Shown: positions 1 through 11,940 of the stretch, piece by piece
Position numbering within the stretch: position 1 is the stretch's first letter
How the letters are laid out: each line of letters starts with the position of its first letter
DNA from: Liolophura sinensis
Lineage: Eukaryota; Mollusca; Polyplacophora; Chitonida; Chitonidae
Assembly (NCBI RefSeq): GCF_032854445.1
Contig: NC_088297.1
Span: 1,714,639-1,778,638, forward strand
Direction of reading: 5' to 3'
Length of the DNA: 64,000 bases
Translations under genes and position numbers: made by a program
The notes under the pieces: generated by a model
What the model was told of the DNA's origin: nothing
What the model saw: the letters and a program-made list of their open reading frames with translations, nothing else
Database searches by the model: none

Positions 1-589
1 AATTCCACCTTCGCTGAATAAAAAAGAGAAAAATTACCTTTCAATCCTCAAAAATTAGTATAAAATGTCTAAAAATGTTCAGCAAAACGGCGTACAGAAA
101 TGATGAAGACGTTAATTTAAAAAAAGCCCCTTACCAAGTGCTACTGCCGCCAAAAATAGCGTCAGGGTTATAGCGTATTTACCCTCCATTGTGTCTGAAG
201 TGAGTCTATTCCTCAGGACAGTGTAGTTGTGGGACACTTTTTGGATACTAGTGCGTATAAGTAGAGGTCTGGACAATTACTTAGTTATCTCGGTCGTATG
301 TGCAAGTTCGTGGAGGCAGCAATTTCCCCGGCAATGACCCTGTAATACCGCCATAATATGTTTAGATTATAGCCGAACTGTCGTGGAAAGGTAAATCACT
401 ATAATTATAACTCTTATTTAGCAAATGTCACGTATGTATTTTAATATAGAAATGCAGGCATTTGTGCCATATGAATTACAAACATTACATATAACTTTAT
501 TCTGGAGCCCAGCCCCAAGTGCTTCCAATGAAATTCCGTGTAAGCCATCCAATGTGGCCTTAACGATTGTAAAGAGCTTTTTGCTGTCG
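1..589. other. Unassigned, no gene seen
   Basis: AT-rich sequence with only short ORFs that lack recognisable domains or convincing splice sites. I see no repeat family in it. Confidence 0.4.
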
Positions 590-1110
590 GGAGGATTTCC
601 ACACAGTCATATGATACGTGACAGCATTTGACTGACTTTCCTCCTGAATGACAAACATATGCATGACAACATTTGACTGACCTTCTACACAGTGACATCA
701 TCTGACTGAGTTTCTGCTGAATATCTTTGATACATAACAAACATCTGCCTGAAGTTCTACACAGTAAGTTTGACACGAGACAATGTCTGACAAACTGTGT
801 ATGCAGTAACGTTGACACGTGGCATCTATATGATTGTTTGCGCAGAAACTTTGACACGTGACAACATTAGATTGACTTTCTAATTAGTAACTTTGATACG
901 CGTCATCTGTCTGACCGTTTGCACAGTAACTTTGACACATGGCAACATTGCACTTACTTTATACACATTGAATGTGACACTTGACCAAATCGGATTGATT
1001 TTCTACACAGTTACTTTGATAGGGGATAACATCTGACAGACTTTTTACACAGTGGCTTTGACACGTGACAACAATAGACCGACTTTATAAACAGTAACTT
1101 TGTTATAGTC
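590..1110. repeat. Degenerate minisatellite, about 40-bp unit
   Basis: A phrase of the form CAGTAACTTTGACACGTGACAA, followed by CATCTGACTGACTTTCTACA-like sequence, recurs roughly every 39-42 bases about a dozen times with many substitutions. The short ORFs overlapping it on both strands are by-products of the repeat. Old and heavily diverged. Confidence 0.7.
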
Positions 1111-1680
1111 AAATTGGAATATGATAATATCCGTCGATGAAGTATAAGTGCAAAATTGATAACATTTATTATAAAAAATTTAAACTTCCTTATGAGTGAT
1201 TGGCCAGCGCGGTGGGTAAAGTATCACTGAACTATATGGATACATCCGCCGATAAAGTATCACACACAAAGACCAAACAGCCAAAAAAATAGCCTTTTTA
1301 TTTTTGTGATCTTGCATTTACATTGATATCGTAATTCAAGGTAAGCAAAACCGAATACGTGGAGGAAATCGAAAGCACCACCTTTTTCTCAGTTTTATCC
1401 ACCGAGTGGCCAGCTTTCTCCATTTCCCGAGCACTCATCTATTTCCACTGATGTCAGCCGAACCCTGTTTTGCCTTTTAGCCATATGACGCTAGGTGCGA
1501 CTGACGAGAGATGATATATCCGGTTTCTCTGACATGATGCCTTCTATGGCTTCGTAGGAATTCCGGATTTAGCGTTAATGTACAGAAATACATCAAATCA
1601 AAATTACCGTGGTCGTCTGTTTATAAATATCTTCCAAAGTAGCAAAGATTAAACCATTTGCTATCTTTTCTTTCAATACA
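1111..1680. other. Unassigned, no gene seen
   Basis: No coding signal, RNA gene or clear repeat was recognised here. Confidence 0.3.
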
Positions 1681-1686
1681 TCACAG

Positions 1687-1829
1687 CTCATGCTGGCTTC
1701 TTCTCCGATCATCCGTGATCAGCAGCCTGCGAATCGTCGTAGGTTTCTCCGGGGGCTCTCCCAGGATTCCTCCTACCATAGTGCTGACCGTCGTTGCATT
1801 AGTGAAATATTCTTGAGTACGGCGTAATG
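1687..1829 (+). mobile_element. tRNA-derived SINE, 5'-truncated
   Basis: It lacks the tRNA-like head but keeps the body, including CAGCCTGCGAATCGTCG and the 3' end TGAAATATTCTTGAGTACGG. It belongs to the dominant SINE family of the window (compare the full copy at 51493-51753). Diverged copy. Confidence 0.75.
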
Positions 1830-2640
1830 AAAAAAGCAATGTAATATATTATATTATGCATGGGTTTGTTGCATGCATTCAACCAGGCTCATCATAATGC
1901 CTGATACTCCCTACCAGCTCCATATTGTATAATAAAGGTCTCATTAGAGTGGACAGGATTATTTTTAACCCAAAAAATGATCGCTGAGTCCATGTCTGAG
2001 TAAACTGCAGCGCAAGAAAAATGTCTCTGTATATCACCTACTAATGAAAATACAGCACCCAAAGACACAGCGGGTGCTGCCTCTAACCTTGTACACTCGG
2101 TCATGTATCTCGACACTATGGTTGCATTCCAATCACCGTTCTGGTGTACACCCCGCACAAAAACGAGATTTATCACGAGATCGAAAGAGATTTTTACTCC
2201 CCATTTCTCTGGGGTTAAAACAGAGTGCAACAAGAGTGGACAAAAACTGTTAGCCCTTCAGGGGTATGGTGAACTAAAGCGCCCTCTGTGTCCTTTTTTG
2301 CACTTACTCTTTCGTATGAGCTGACAAGAGAACTCTGTACTCGGGTTACAAAAAATATCAATTCGAATAGTGTCAGTTCGTGTGTTAGGTAAAAACCCGC
2401 ACTGTCTGTGCAAAGAATCCTGGGTGGGTAATGATTGGTATCGTTAACATGCTTAGTATAGAAATAATGGCTTCATTCTCGATGTTGTTATATTTCCAGT
2501 AAATTCGCACTTGTCGTAAACTGATACCCTGTCCATTCGCCCATTGTCAGGTCCTAGCCATATACCCATACAATCCATATCAAAATGTGTTCTTGCTACC
2601 TATTCACTAATGGAAATACGGCACCCAAATCCTCTGCTAA
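1830..2640. other. Unassigned; one 113-codon minus-strand ORF
   Basis: An open frame on the minus strand (1892-2233) has no recognisable domain. Part of it, near 2043 (ACTAATGAAAATACAGCACCC), is echoed near 2608 (CACTAATGGAAATACGGCACC), which suggests repeat-derived sequence rather than a gene. Confidence 0.3.
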
Positions 2641-2689
2641 CCCGATCACCTGGGGACTAATTTTTGGAGTGAGTGAGTTAGTGAGTGCT

Positions 2690-2860
2690 TAGGGCCTAAA
2701 CGTCGTAGTTAATAATTTTTCATGATGACTTAATAGTGAACTTCAAGTTACAACTTCATCCTTTAAGCTCTTAGGCGTGACTCGACCCAGGATTTACCCT
2801 GTATCGGATCTACCGCCCCTCAAAACAGATGCTGTACCAACTGAGTTGTCGGGGCCCGTA
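2690..2860 (-). mobile_element. Second tRNA-like SINE family, degenerate copy
   Basis: Read on the minus strand it has a tRNA-like head (CAACTCAGTTGGTACAGCAT) and a B-box-like CTGGGTCGAGTC. Related sequence lies near 30070-30170. Family name not known to me. Confidence 0.4.
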
Positions 2861-3109
2861 GCTGATTTTTGGAACATGAAAGTTTTCTGTTTGGATGCAG
2901 AACAATTCGCACCAATATAATACTCCGTGTTATCACTAAGAAGACACACTATTCCTTTAGTTTGAAGAATGCGGATCGAAGATGAAGTGCCCAAACTCGC
3001 TCTGCTTTCCTCACCAATGAATGTCCAATTAATGTCACCATAATGCTGGCTACCGTCGTATTTTGTGTTAATGTTGAACATCAGTGGCTTTACGGTTAGA
3101 AGTCGCCTA

Positions 3110-3225
3110 GACGTCGAGATACCCAAGGTCAAACCCGGGTAGGGCCATACCAAATACTTTAAACAACGGTACTTACTGCTGCCCAGTGTTACGACACTGA
3201 AAGGTTAAAGTAGAGAAGCTGGACA
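3110..3225 (+). mobile_element. Interspersed repeat fragment (GGGTAGGGCCATACCAAA family)
   Basis: It shares the order GGGTAGGG-ATACCAA-CTTTAAA-TGCTGCC with 6060-6330 (plus), 30740-30890 (minus) and 36570-36790 (minus). A dispersed SINE-like family in this genome. Confidence 0.5.
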
Positions 3226-4455
3226 ATGGTCTGTTTGTTTTCTTCTAAACAGTCGCCTTTTAACCAGTCGCCTGAGTCCAGCTACCCTGTAAAATCGGCC
3301 CTACTCGCTACCAAAATTGCCTTTAGTTATTTACACGTAACAAGACAAGCTCTACTAATGGATATGTTGAACGTCCATATTCTTGCAAAGAAAATAAAGT
3401 TAAAACACTTTTTTTTTTGTTTATAATGTTAAACTCCTTAAGCCTCGGATTACGTCAAGTATTCAGAAACAAGTGACATGCTGGACAAAGAGTGTGGGGA
3501 ATAACTCGTTTACAATGACTGCATTAACAATAGGTTAGAACAAACTGCACACAGTAACGCATTGTGTTTTATAACAGAGTGTCCCGACATGTAACTCTAA
3601 AATCATTCGGCCGTCAGACCATATTCTACACAATATGAATCTTAATGCATTTTTAAAGGTTATATCATACCAAAACGTGTAGACAACTTCAAAAATGGCT
3701 GTGTGATGCAGATACAGGGTTTACATTATAGTTGATAGTCGATTCCCAGGCATGTCACTTGTGTTTGAATAATTATGGCGTCAGCCGAGGTAATGAGTTC
3801 TTGCCGTCGAAATTGTGTTTATGCAGTTTAACATTGAGGTTAATAAAAAAAAATGTTCTAATTTTATTTTTTCTTTGCTAGAATATGAGCTTACAGCACA
3901 AAGATGTGCAGAGCTTCTATTGTTAGGTGCGACTGACTGAAGGCAATTTTGGGGCGAGTATTACTGATTTTGCAGACAGCTGATTATAAGCCACTGTCTA
4001 AATGATTGACTTCACGAGGTGTGATGTCTGGTGTCAGCACTTTGACGGCACGTACTCGCCCAGACACAGTATGTGTACACACTCCAGAGGTCTCAGGTTC
4101 GAACCCTGAATTCGATTGGTCACATGTGATATTTATATGAGATTCGTCTGATGCCTATTTGAGTGCCAGTTAATAGCTATATGATTCAACAGCTTAGATA
4201 ATGTGGACGACATTTCTAAACTGTGGGTCAATTCAGTTAACATTTCGGACACAATTTCCTCCTTACTCTAATCAGCAGCCTGATGAACTCATGCCTCTAA
4301 TTAAGTGCGAACTGTGTGACATTTTCTAAACCCGTATAGGTAAAGGCATATAACAATCCCGCTCGTTCATTTAGAGTAAATTGTTATTAACCCTACCACT
4401 CAATCACCTCCTACCCCCACCCCCACCCCTAGCAAATAAGGTCAGCGGCTCGAAT
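3226..4455. other. Unassigned, one tRNA-like B box
   Basis: No gene recognised. Near 4095 the sequence AGGTTCGAACCCTG is a perfect RNA polymerase III B-box-type T-loop. No cloverleaf or A box at the right distance was found, so it is more likely a SINE relic than a tRNA gene. Confidence 0.35.
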
Positions 4456-4552
4456 ACAGCCCCGGTTTCCTACCACCAAAATGCTGGCGGCCGTCGTATA
4501 AGTTAAATATTCCTGAGTACGGCGTAAAACACCGATTAAATAAATGAATAAA
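4456..4552 (+). mobile_element. tRNA-derived SINE, 3' fragment
   Basis: Body and tail of the dominant SINE: CCCCGGTTTCCTACCACC, ATGCTGGCGGCCGTCGTATA and GTACGGCGTAAAACACC with an (AAAT) tail. Confidence 0.75.
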
Positions 4553-4638
4553 TACTCCGAGAAGAAGTATTCACCACCGAAAAATCCGACTGCTCTATTC
4601 ATGAATAAAATATTAAAACTGTGTTCGAGTCCATTTGA

Positions 4639-4755
4639 TGTTGGCTTCCTTTCCGAGGAAGTAATATCAGCAACCTGTGGATGGTCGCGGGTTTCTCCCT
4701 GGCTCTGCCTGGTTTCTTCCCACCGCCGTCGTATAAGTGAAATATTCTTGAGTAA
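4639..4755 (+). mobile_element. tRNA-derived SINE, 3' fragment
   Basis: Same family as the neighbouring copy at 4456-4552, in direct orientation, with a small internal deletion before CCGCCGTCGTATAAGTGAAA. Confidence 0.75.
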
Positions 4756-5049
4756 TTAGTTACACACAGATAAAATATATAAACTGATATATTTGTTTAA
4801 TTCTTGCTTAACACAGTAGTCAAGACTGTTTTTAACCATTTAATGGATAGCCTTGTGAAATGACGACCGATGTGGTGTCTTTTTCTTGGAATGAAGTGGA
4901 GAGATCTGGGGTTAAACCCAGGCAGTTCAACCAAAGGAGTCCTTGTTACGAAAACCATCTCTAAAAGTGAACTGACAGGTATTTGAAAACCGGATTACTC
5001 CATCCGGATTTGGACACTGTCATTAGTAAGAGACTAAATATTTCTGTGT

Positions 5050-5314
5050 GGGGACTCCGTGGCTCAGGTGGTTAGCGCGCTAGCGGAGCGTAATGACCCG
5101 GGAGCCTCTCACCAATGCGGTCGCTGTGAGTTCAAGTCCAGCTCATGCTGGCTACCTCTCCGGCCGAATGTGGTAAGGTCTGCCGGCAACCTGCGGATGG
5201 TCGCGGGTTTCCACCGGGTTTCCTCCCACCATAATGCTGGCCGCCGTCGTATAAGTGAAATATTCTTGAGTACGGCGTAAAACACCAATCAAATAAATAA
5301 ATAAATAAATAAAT
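5050..5314 (+). mobile_element. Full-length tRNA-derived SINE
   Basis: A tRNA-like head begins GACTCCGTGGCTCAGGTGG (A box), followed by GAGTTCAAGTCC (B box). The conserved body follows (CAACCTGCGGATGGTCGCGG, ATGCTGGCCGCCGTCGTATA), then the tail GTACGGCGTAAAACACCAATC and (AAAT)n. Pol III-transcribed and presumably mobilised by a LINE in trans. One of the best copies here. Confidence 0.9.
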
Positions 5315-5897
5315 ATATTTTTGTAATTATTTGTATTGTTTTCTTTATTATTTTCAGTTGTGTCATTTGTCTAAATTGGTTCAAGTATATGTTTTGAACT
5401 TATTTAAGCGTCTTCGTAGTTCTTTGTTTGATCTTGTGGAAGGTCTATCACTGATCTGAGAGTTAAACAAGCCAGTTGTTTTTTGTCGTTACTCTCTGAT
5501 AGTGATACCTGTATCTCCTTAGTTACAAAAGTAACCTCATTCTAAATAAGTGTATGTTTTCCCCATAAGAATTAGATTCATACGAAGATGAAAGCTAATA
5601 AGGTATCCAGGTAATAAAACGTATACGTTTTACGGAGGATTTTTCTTTCCTCGCTTGTCTCCTGCGTTTTAAAATGTCACGTTTTACTACAGAGTTAGGA
5701 ATTGGTTACAGTTATTTTAAATAAATGCTAAGCTCTATAGTAAAACTGCGGTTTCTCCGCGGTGTCATTTGTTCATTTGTGTATGCTGAGAAGAGAGTAT
5801 TTCTTCTCAGCACACAAAAAGACTTCTTGTTTGCAGTACGGTACCTTCATATAAAGATTTCATTTGTGTGCGAAACATGTCTCAGGCACCAGTTGTT
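5315..5897. other. Unassigned, no gene seen
   Basis: Short ORFs only, none with recognisable content. Confidence 0.3.
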
Positions 5898-5950
5898 CAA
5901 TTCAAGTGAAATATTTTTGAGTACAGCGTAAAAAGCCAATCAAGTATATC
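5898..5950 (+). mobile_element. SINE 3'-end fragment
   Basis: Only the last about 50 bases are present: AAGTGAAATATTTTTGAGTA and CAGCGTAAAAAGCCAATCAA. Confidence 0.6.
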
Positions 5951-6059
5951 AAATGAATTAGTCTAGTTTGTATATATTGGTATGCTTACCTAGCTGCTTG
6001 TCGTCACTCTGTCTACCCGTGGATTTGACAGCGTCGGAGGCTATTGTGGTTAACACATT

Positions 6060-6330
6060 CGCCCGAAAGTCTCGAGACCTGGCATCAAACTTGGGTAGGG
6101 TAATACCAATGGCTTTAAAGTTCTACATGTTGCTGCCTTAGTTGGCGTGTAACACTCAGAGGTTAGACCAATGAAATATCACTGACTGGCCCTGTTTCAG
6201 TATATTGTGACTGGGTGGGGTGTCATTTCTTTTTTTTTTTCCGGCATGACATGTCAGTGGCGGCAGCACGTTGGAGGCATGGACCTGGCCTTCCCACAAG
6301 AAATCAAAGTACATGTACACACACCTAATG
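6060..6330 (+). mobile_element. Interspersed SINE-like repeat (GTGACTGGGTGGGGTGTCAT family)
   Basis: Contains GGGTAGGGTAATACCAATGG, TGTTGCTGCCTTAGTTGGCG, GTGACTGGGTGGGGTGTCAT and CAGTGGCGGCAGCACG. The same blocks occur in reverse at 36570-36790 and 30740-30890, which marks a dispersed family. The ORF across it is not a gene. Confidence 0.6.
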
Positions 6331-6964
6331 ACTCCTTCTTGCCATAAGACTGAAAAATTGTTAAGCACGACGCAATACCTCAAGCACACATACATTCATG
6401 TACCATTGTAGATTTACACAACTGGTTAACATTTCTCCCTAATGAGTTATCCCCCTTTCTTGATATTATAGCTGTGACACTTACAATCAGAAACCTCAGT
6501 TTAGATATAGATAGCACTATACCTTCTAAAAATCTGTTTCTTTTCACTTGTCACCTATATTCAGATCGCATTAAAGACGTCGTATTCACTATCAAAATTG
6601 TCGTTTTGCATTGACTCAAAACACCACAAGCTCTTAACATGATATGTTAAACTTCCATGCGGTTGTAAGGAATAGTGTGTTAAAGTACTTTATCTCATTT
6701 CCCTTAAACTCCATAAGCAGATTGTGGGGAGAAGACAGAGCATTTCGCCAGAAACCACACACGTGTAAAACCATCATCGGAAACTGGTTGTGGACAGGAG
6801 ACCTCACAAACGAAGAGTTTTGTGAGCCACATTCATGACTAATGCCTCAGATGAGTAAGTCAACCAGAGCCCACCATACGTCTGGTATAATGTGTAATAT
6901 CAGAAATCAATTTTGCATAGAAAATATACTTAGTGATGTGTCAACAGAATTCCAATTTGTGTTC

Positions 6965-7127
6965 AGGAGCCTGTCGTCATTGCGGTCGCTGTGAGTTCAA
7001 ACCAAGCTCTTGTTAGCTGCCTATCGGGCTGCCTCACCGGCGACACGTCGGTAGGTCATGCAGTAACCTGCGGATGGTTAAGGATTTCCACCGGGTTCGG
7101 CCCCGGTTTCGTCCCACCATTATTATT
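6965..7127 (+). mobile_element. tRNA-derived SINE, 3'-truncated
   Basis: B-box region GTCGCTGTGAGTTCAAACC, body AACCTGCGGATGGTTAAGG and CCCCGGTTTCGTCCCACCAT. The usual ATGCTGGCCGCC block and tail are lost. Confidence 0.7.
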
Positions 7128-7689
7128 AACTATGTCCATGGCCCCACATTTATCTCAGTCACTTTCACCCCATACCGTATGAAACCAGTCTATCTTTGTT
7201 TTAACAGTCGTCTTGGACAAAACCAGCTTGTAAATCGGTGGCATTCAAATCTGATTATACTTTGTTGCGACATTTTATTACGGAAGTTTACGGTACAGCC
7301 CTATCTTCTGACACCGGCATTGTATTGACGGACTGCTTTCTACTGTGTGAGATCGCTTGTATCTATTTACACGGACCCGGTTTTACAAAAGTGGCTAGCC
7401 TTACTCACTTGACTAGGTCAGTCTAAAAAAAGCCAGTCCCGTTTCACAAAAAAGCGTACTGACTAGCCTTGTCCGGTCAACTAGGCAAATGGACTGGCGG
7501 ATTTGTTTATGCCGTTGCTTAAAGAAAGGTCTAAAGTACTTTGTCTAATATTTTTAATTTTATTCAAAAAATCCTACCCACGTCTGGGTTTGGATAGGCC
7601 ATCAAAAATTAGGATTTGAAAGTGTTAGCATACGTGTCTTGTAGATAAGTTTATTGGCCCTGTTGGTAGGAGAACAATATGGATATATG

Positions 7690-7882
7690 TTTTTATTTTT
7701 ATTTGTTTGCTTACTTATTTGATTGGTGTTTTACACCGTACTCAAGAATATTTTACTTATGCGACGGCGGCCAACATTATGGTGGTAGGAAATAATGCAG
7801 AGCCCAGGGAAAACCTCCGGCCATATATAGGTGGCCGCCAAATCTTCCTACCTAAGGCCTGAGAGGAAGTCGCCTTTGTTTA
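7690..7882 (-). mobile_element. tRNA-derived SINE, head missing
   Basis: On the plus strand it reads tail-first: (TTTA)-rich, GATTGGTGTTTTACACCGTA, ACTCAAGAATATTTTACTTA, GCGACGGCGGCCAACATTAT. It lacks the tRNA head. Confidence 0.8.
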
Positions 7883-8930
7883 CTAAAAGCGACAAAAAAA
7901 TAAATAAATAAATAAAAAAAATAAATATAGGATGTATTATCGTCTTTTACTGTTATTTATACGCAGCAATATAATTTATTCAATTTTAATATAATTTATT
8001 CAAATTTAAACTTCATCTCAATTGATTCAACTAACGTTCATGACTAAGATAAGCCGAATTAGTTAGTCAGTTTCATTTGTTGGAAAATGATATTAGTCTG
8101 ATAGATCATTGCACCTTGTCCTCTATACTCATCTATTTGTGATATTAGTCATACTCGCCTCACGAAATACTTTTCTCCCGCGACAAAAAACAGCTTAAGG
8201 CTTGGACAATGCATGTCGGACGTCCATTTGATTGCAAAGAAAATGTTGTTTTCTTTTTTGTAATTTATAGTGGTAATCTTCGAAAGCATGGGGAAGACAA
8301 TCGCATATTACCGAGAGAAGAAATCTTTGTGGTAGTTGATAAATACCCATTAGCCGACATACGATCAAACGGACCTTGTAAGGACGGCTTTACGATAGTC
8401 GGCAAAATCCCCTATTCCAAACAAGGGGCATCAATGACTCAAGATTTCTGTGACATATCTCTTATCTGCCGACGTTTCTCGTGTCGGCTTTTATATTGTC
8501 TAACAGTTTTAAAAAAAAAACGCTGTTTCTTAGTTATTTTATTGCATTGGTTTTACTCCAACCATAAATCTGGTCACTATCGTAGAAGAAACCTTGAGTA
8601 TAAGTAGGTTGCTGTACATATAAGTAAGATTGCCTTTTGTTCACTATAATCATTACAAGTAAAACATGCGTGAAATATTAAAGAATAACAAAACTGAGAT
8701 CTAACTTAGTGAAATAAGTTAACGGAAATTAAAGAAAATTCTGACATTTAACCTTATTATGAGTAATAAAGTTATGTTACATCATCAGGAAATCAGTGTC
8801 AAAATGGAAGAGTGATAAAACCTCCCGAACCTTTGAAATGAGCTGAATAAGCTTACCGCTAGAACATCCTTCGTTCAGTACTAATTAGAAAACCAAAGCA
8901 AGATTCAGGCAGAAATGGGAATATTAACTA
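7883..8930. other. Unassigned; one 132-codon ORF without domain
   Basis: A plus-strand ORF (8209-8607) has no recognisable motif. It begins with ordinary composition and ends in low-complexity lysine codons. No splice or homology support, so I do not call it a gene. Confidence 0.3.
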
Positions 8931-8964
8931 AAAATAATAATAATAATAATAATAATCTGTTAAT

Positions 8965-9155
8965 TTCAACCGAAATCCTGTTATCTGAGTAAATGTTAGA
9001 ATGTATTCCGTCATTTGTCATATTAAATATAATATCCTATTAGTCTAATAGAATCTGTATGTTCAATTAATAGAATATGTGTGTTATATTTAACAACACA
9101 ATCTAATGAAATGACAGAATACATTTTAGCGTCACTCTGACAACAGATTTCCTGT
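8965..9155. repeat. Imperfect palindrome / foldback element
   Basis: The left arm around 8972-9020 (CTGTTATCTGAGTAAATG, AGAATGTATTCCGTCATTTG) is the imperfect reverse complement of 9106-9152 (GAAATGACAGAATACATTTT, CACTCTGACAACAG). The arms lie around an AT-rich centre. An (AAT)n run at 8932-8957 abuts it. Consistent with a small MITE or foldback insertion. Confidence 0.65.
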
Positions 9156-9169
9156 TAAAATTTACAAAT

Positions 9170-10068
9170 TACTTTTGGGGCGTAGTACAAGAATTTGTAA
9201 TTCTAGACGTGTCAAGTAGCACGTATAGTTTAAGCAATGGAAAAGCTGAGCGTGAGCTTAACTGCAAGTCCTCGCGGAAAGTTTAAGTCGGCCATCCATC
9301 TTTACCGTAGTTCTAGACAAAGATGAGTTATAATAACGCAATTAATAATAATAACACGCCTGAAATTGTTTACTCTTTCTCTCGAACGTCCAGGGCACCG
9401 CATGCGCAGTGAGAAGAGTGAATGCACTTGCGCTCTAAGAGCTACACATAAGACATTGCCATCCGGTACTGTGATTAGCTTGGTGCACTTTGAGGTACGC
9501 CAAACAGGGATTGCGACGATATTCAGGCTAAAATACTGCCAACTTATCGTTGAACTCCAACCATCCATTCAGGTAATCAGTTATTTAGGACACCAGTGTA
9601 GAAGACAAACAATCTCCACTGCAACACAATGTACCTGTGCGTGGCGTTCAGAAAGTCAGTGTACTAATACGCCACTAGGCTCTGTAACTGGGGCCTTTTT
9701 ATATTAACAATAGCTGTGGCCTCTTAAGAAAAGACCAATGATTTAAACAGTATTATGTCTCGACGGAAAATCGCATATTTCTGCTAGGCAACGTTGATCG
9801 GAGATGACCCTGCATAATTCTGAAAGGCATAAAATGTATGTATGAATAGAGGTGCATGATTTGTGTGAAGTGCTACAATCACGGTGGTAATATAACTGTA
9901 AAGTTCAATAGCCACACCCATTTTTGTGCCGTGGTGAAACACCGAACAGATTTTGTCACCTGGTTCCTGACCCAGATCTCAGACCCTAACTTCCAAGTTA
10001 CTTACTTCATTCTGTATGCTGCCTTACAGGGATATACGAAGCTCTCCAAAAGACTGCCATGTAAGTAT
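9170..10068. other. Unassigned, no gene seen
   Basis: ORFs of about 110 codons occur on the plus strand (9366-9707, 9856-10188) without recognisable domains; the second runs into a TTTA microsatellite. Confidence 0.3.
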
Positions 10069-10070
10069 TT

Positions 10071-10077
10071 ATTTTTT

Positions 10078-10128
<51 letters not shown>

Positions 10129-10131
10129 TAC
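10071..10131. repeat. (TTTA)n microsatellite
   Basis: About 14 near-perfect TTTA units. No SINE body is attached on the right, so it may be a stranded SINE tail or an independent microsatellite. Confidence 0.9.
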
Positions 10132-10223
10132 TCAGTAATATTTGTTGCCCCTTTTCACCCCACAATACCGCTTCGGGATCCAGGATAAATTCTGTGTTGG
10201 GTCACACCTTAAAAGAGTAAACA

Positions 10224-10450
10224 GGATGTAAGCTAACGATGGCCGGCGGCATGTAACGTAACGATATCGGACTCCATCTAAGCTAGCGATATCGGACGGC
10301 ATGTAGGCTAACGATATCCAGGACAATGTAAGCTAACCATATCCTGCTTCCTGTAAGGTAACGATTTACAGCCTGATGTAAGCCAACGATATCCAGCGTC
10401 ATGTAAGCTGTCGATCTCCGAAGCCATGTAATCTAGCGATGACCAGCAAT
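10224..10450. repeat. Degenerate tandem repeat, about 25-bp unit
   Basis: A unit of the form CATGTAAGCTAACGATATCC recurs about nine times (for example 10250, 10274, 10299) with frequent substitutions. Confidence 0.7.
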
Positions 10451-10459
10451 ATCTACCTT

Positions 10460-11880
10460 GATTTACTAAGCCATATTATCTCTTCAAATCCCTAACCTTT
10501 CCCTCATAAATATGCACGATTCACGGCCAGATCAGGCTGCACTTTACAAAGATCGACAGAGACGCTGTTTACTGACGTTGATAGAAATTCAAAACAGTAC
10601 GGCTTGGGAAGTGACTAAAGTGACAAGTGACGGTCCTATTTAGGTAAAATAGTCATGACCAAAATTAGTACATCAACAAGCTTCAAAACACTGCTTATTG
10701 CTGTTTCCTCCTGTCATATAAAGGAATGAACTGGATCCAAACCCACATGTATTTGGTTTAAAACGAGGAAACTCACGCTTATGAGTGACCATCAATGGCT
10801 GGTTGAAAATGCTCTGGCGAAAGTATTCTGCTTGCAATGCTATAACCTGTAAAAAATTGGGTTTCAGAACTCTTTCATAGGAACAGTCAAGTAAGGGCAA
10901 TTACAACAACTATAGTCGTTTTGTTTTTCTTCATATTTCGGACCTCAATTTCCACTCCACACAGTTCACTTCGATCTCAGTTAACCGACCGACCGCAGTA
11001 TTAAAAATCCATAGATCAAATATTATGTAAACTTAGCTTTTGGTAACAGCAAAGGAACAGACCAATAGAAAAGTCACAGATCTCACGTTGGTATGAATGA
11101 TGAATGCATTAGATTAATAGAACGCATGTTTTCGAAGAACGTACATTATTTGAAACGACATTCCTGACATCATTCCCTGGTTGTTCACCGTGACGCCATG
11201 TAGTGACTTTGGCGCTGTTCAAGATCTCTGTACGAAATTTGATATTGGTGGCAGTGCTGTAAAACGAATGCCAGAGAACGACGCGTGCGCTGTTAGGAAT
11301 ATGCACTAACATTACCGTGCCCACTCTGTGTGTTCTGAGACTAATGCATATGACATTGAACGGACATCTGCAGGGATTGTCCACATACAGGCAGAGCTAA
11401 CCAAATCACATTTTCCCCATGGTTTCGACACTTGTCACCGCTTCAGTGACAACAGTAGTGACATCAGCAAACTCACTTGCCTGTGGGCTAATGCCGAAAG
11501 AATCTTTTTCAACATCATTTTACTAAACTAAACATTTTAACCAAAAATCACGGAAGTCCAAACTTCCTAACTTATCCAATATACCCTCGAACTGAGCATC
11601 TTGTATTTGAGTAGAAATTTTAGCAGCTGTTGTCAAACCACTTTCATAGTAAGAATATTGCCCCAGCTTAATTGTCAGATGCCTATTAATGATTTCAAGA
11701 GTATTGATTTTGATGAAAAAATCAATGTATTAACTAAATAGATGGAAGGGCTTTCTTGCTGGAAAGAACACCATAGGCTAATGAGCTCATAATAGGCATA
11801 GATAACACCATGCGATGATCTAGGGCTTCTTACGGTTAAACCATTTTGTAGTTATAGCTATATGTATATTATATATGGAA
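10460..11880. other. Unassigned, no gene seen
   Basis: No coding domain, RNA gene or recognised repeat. Confidence 0.3.
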
Positions 11881-11882
11881 TA

Positions 11883-11940
11883 TGATTATGGCTTAACCCC
11901 ACCTTGGCAATATTTCAGCCATATTGTGGCCAGATATTAC
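11883..11940 (-). mobile_element. SINE-like fragment (GGCTGAAATATTGCC family)
   Basis: The minus strand reads ATGGCTGAAATATTGCCAAG-like sequence, matching 34922-34985 on the plus strand (ATGGCTGAAATATTGCCAAT). This looks like the 3' part of another short interspersed family. Confidence 0.55.

Noticed and set aside
2794-3153. Minus ORF of 119 codons resembling an Ig-like fragment
   Set aside because: Part of it (around TACGACGGTAGCCAGCATTA) is SINE body sequence, and no flanking splice sites fit.
4070-4120. tRNA gene suggested by AGGTTCGAACCCTG
   Set aside because: No A box or cloverleaf with paired acceptor stem could be drawn around it.
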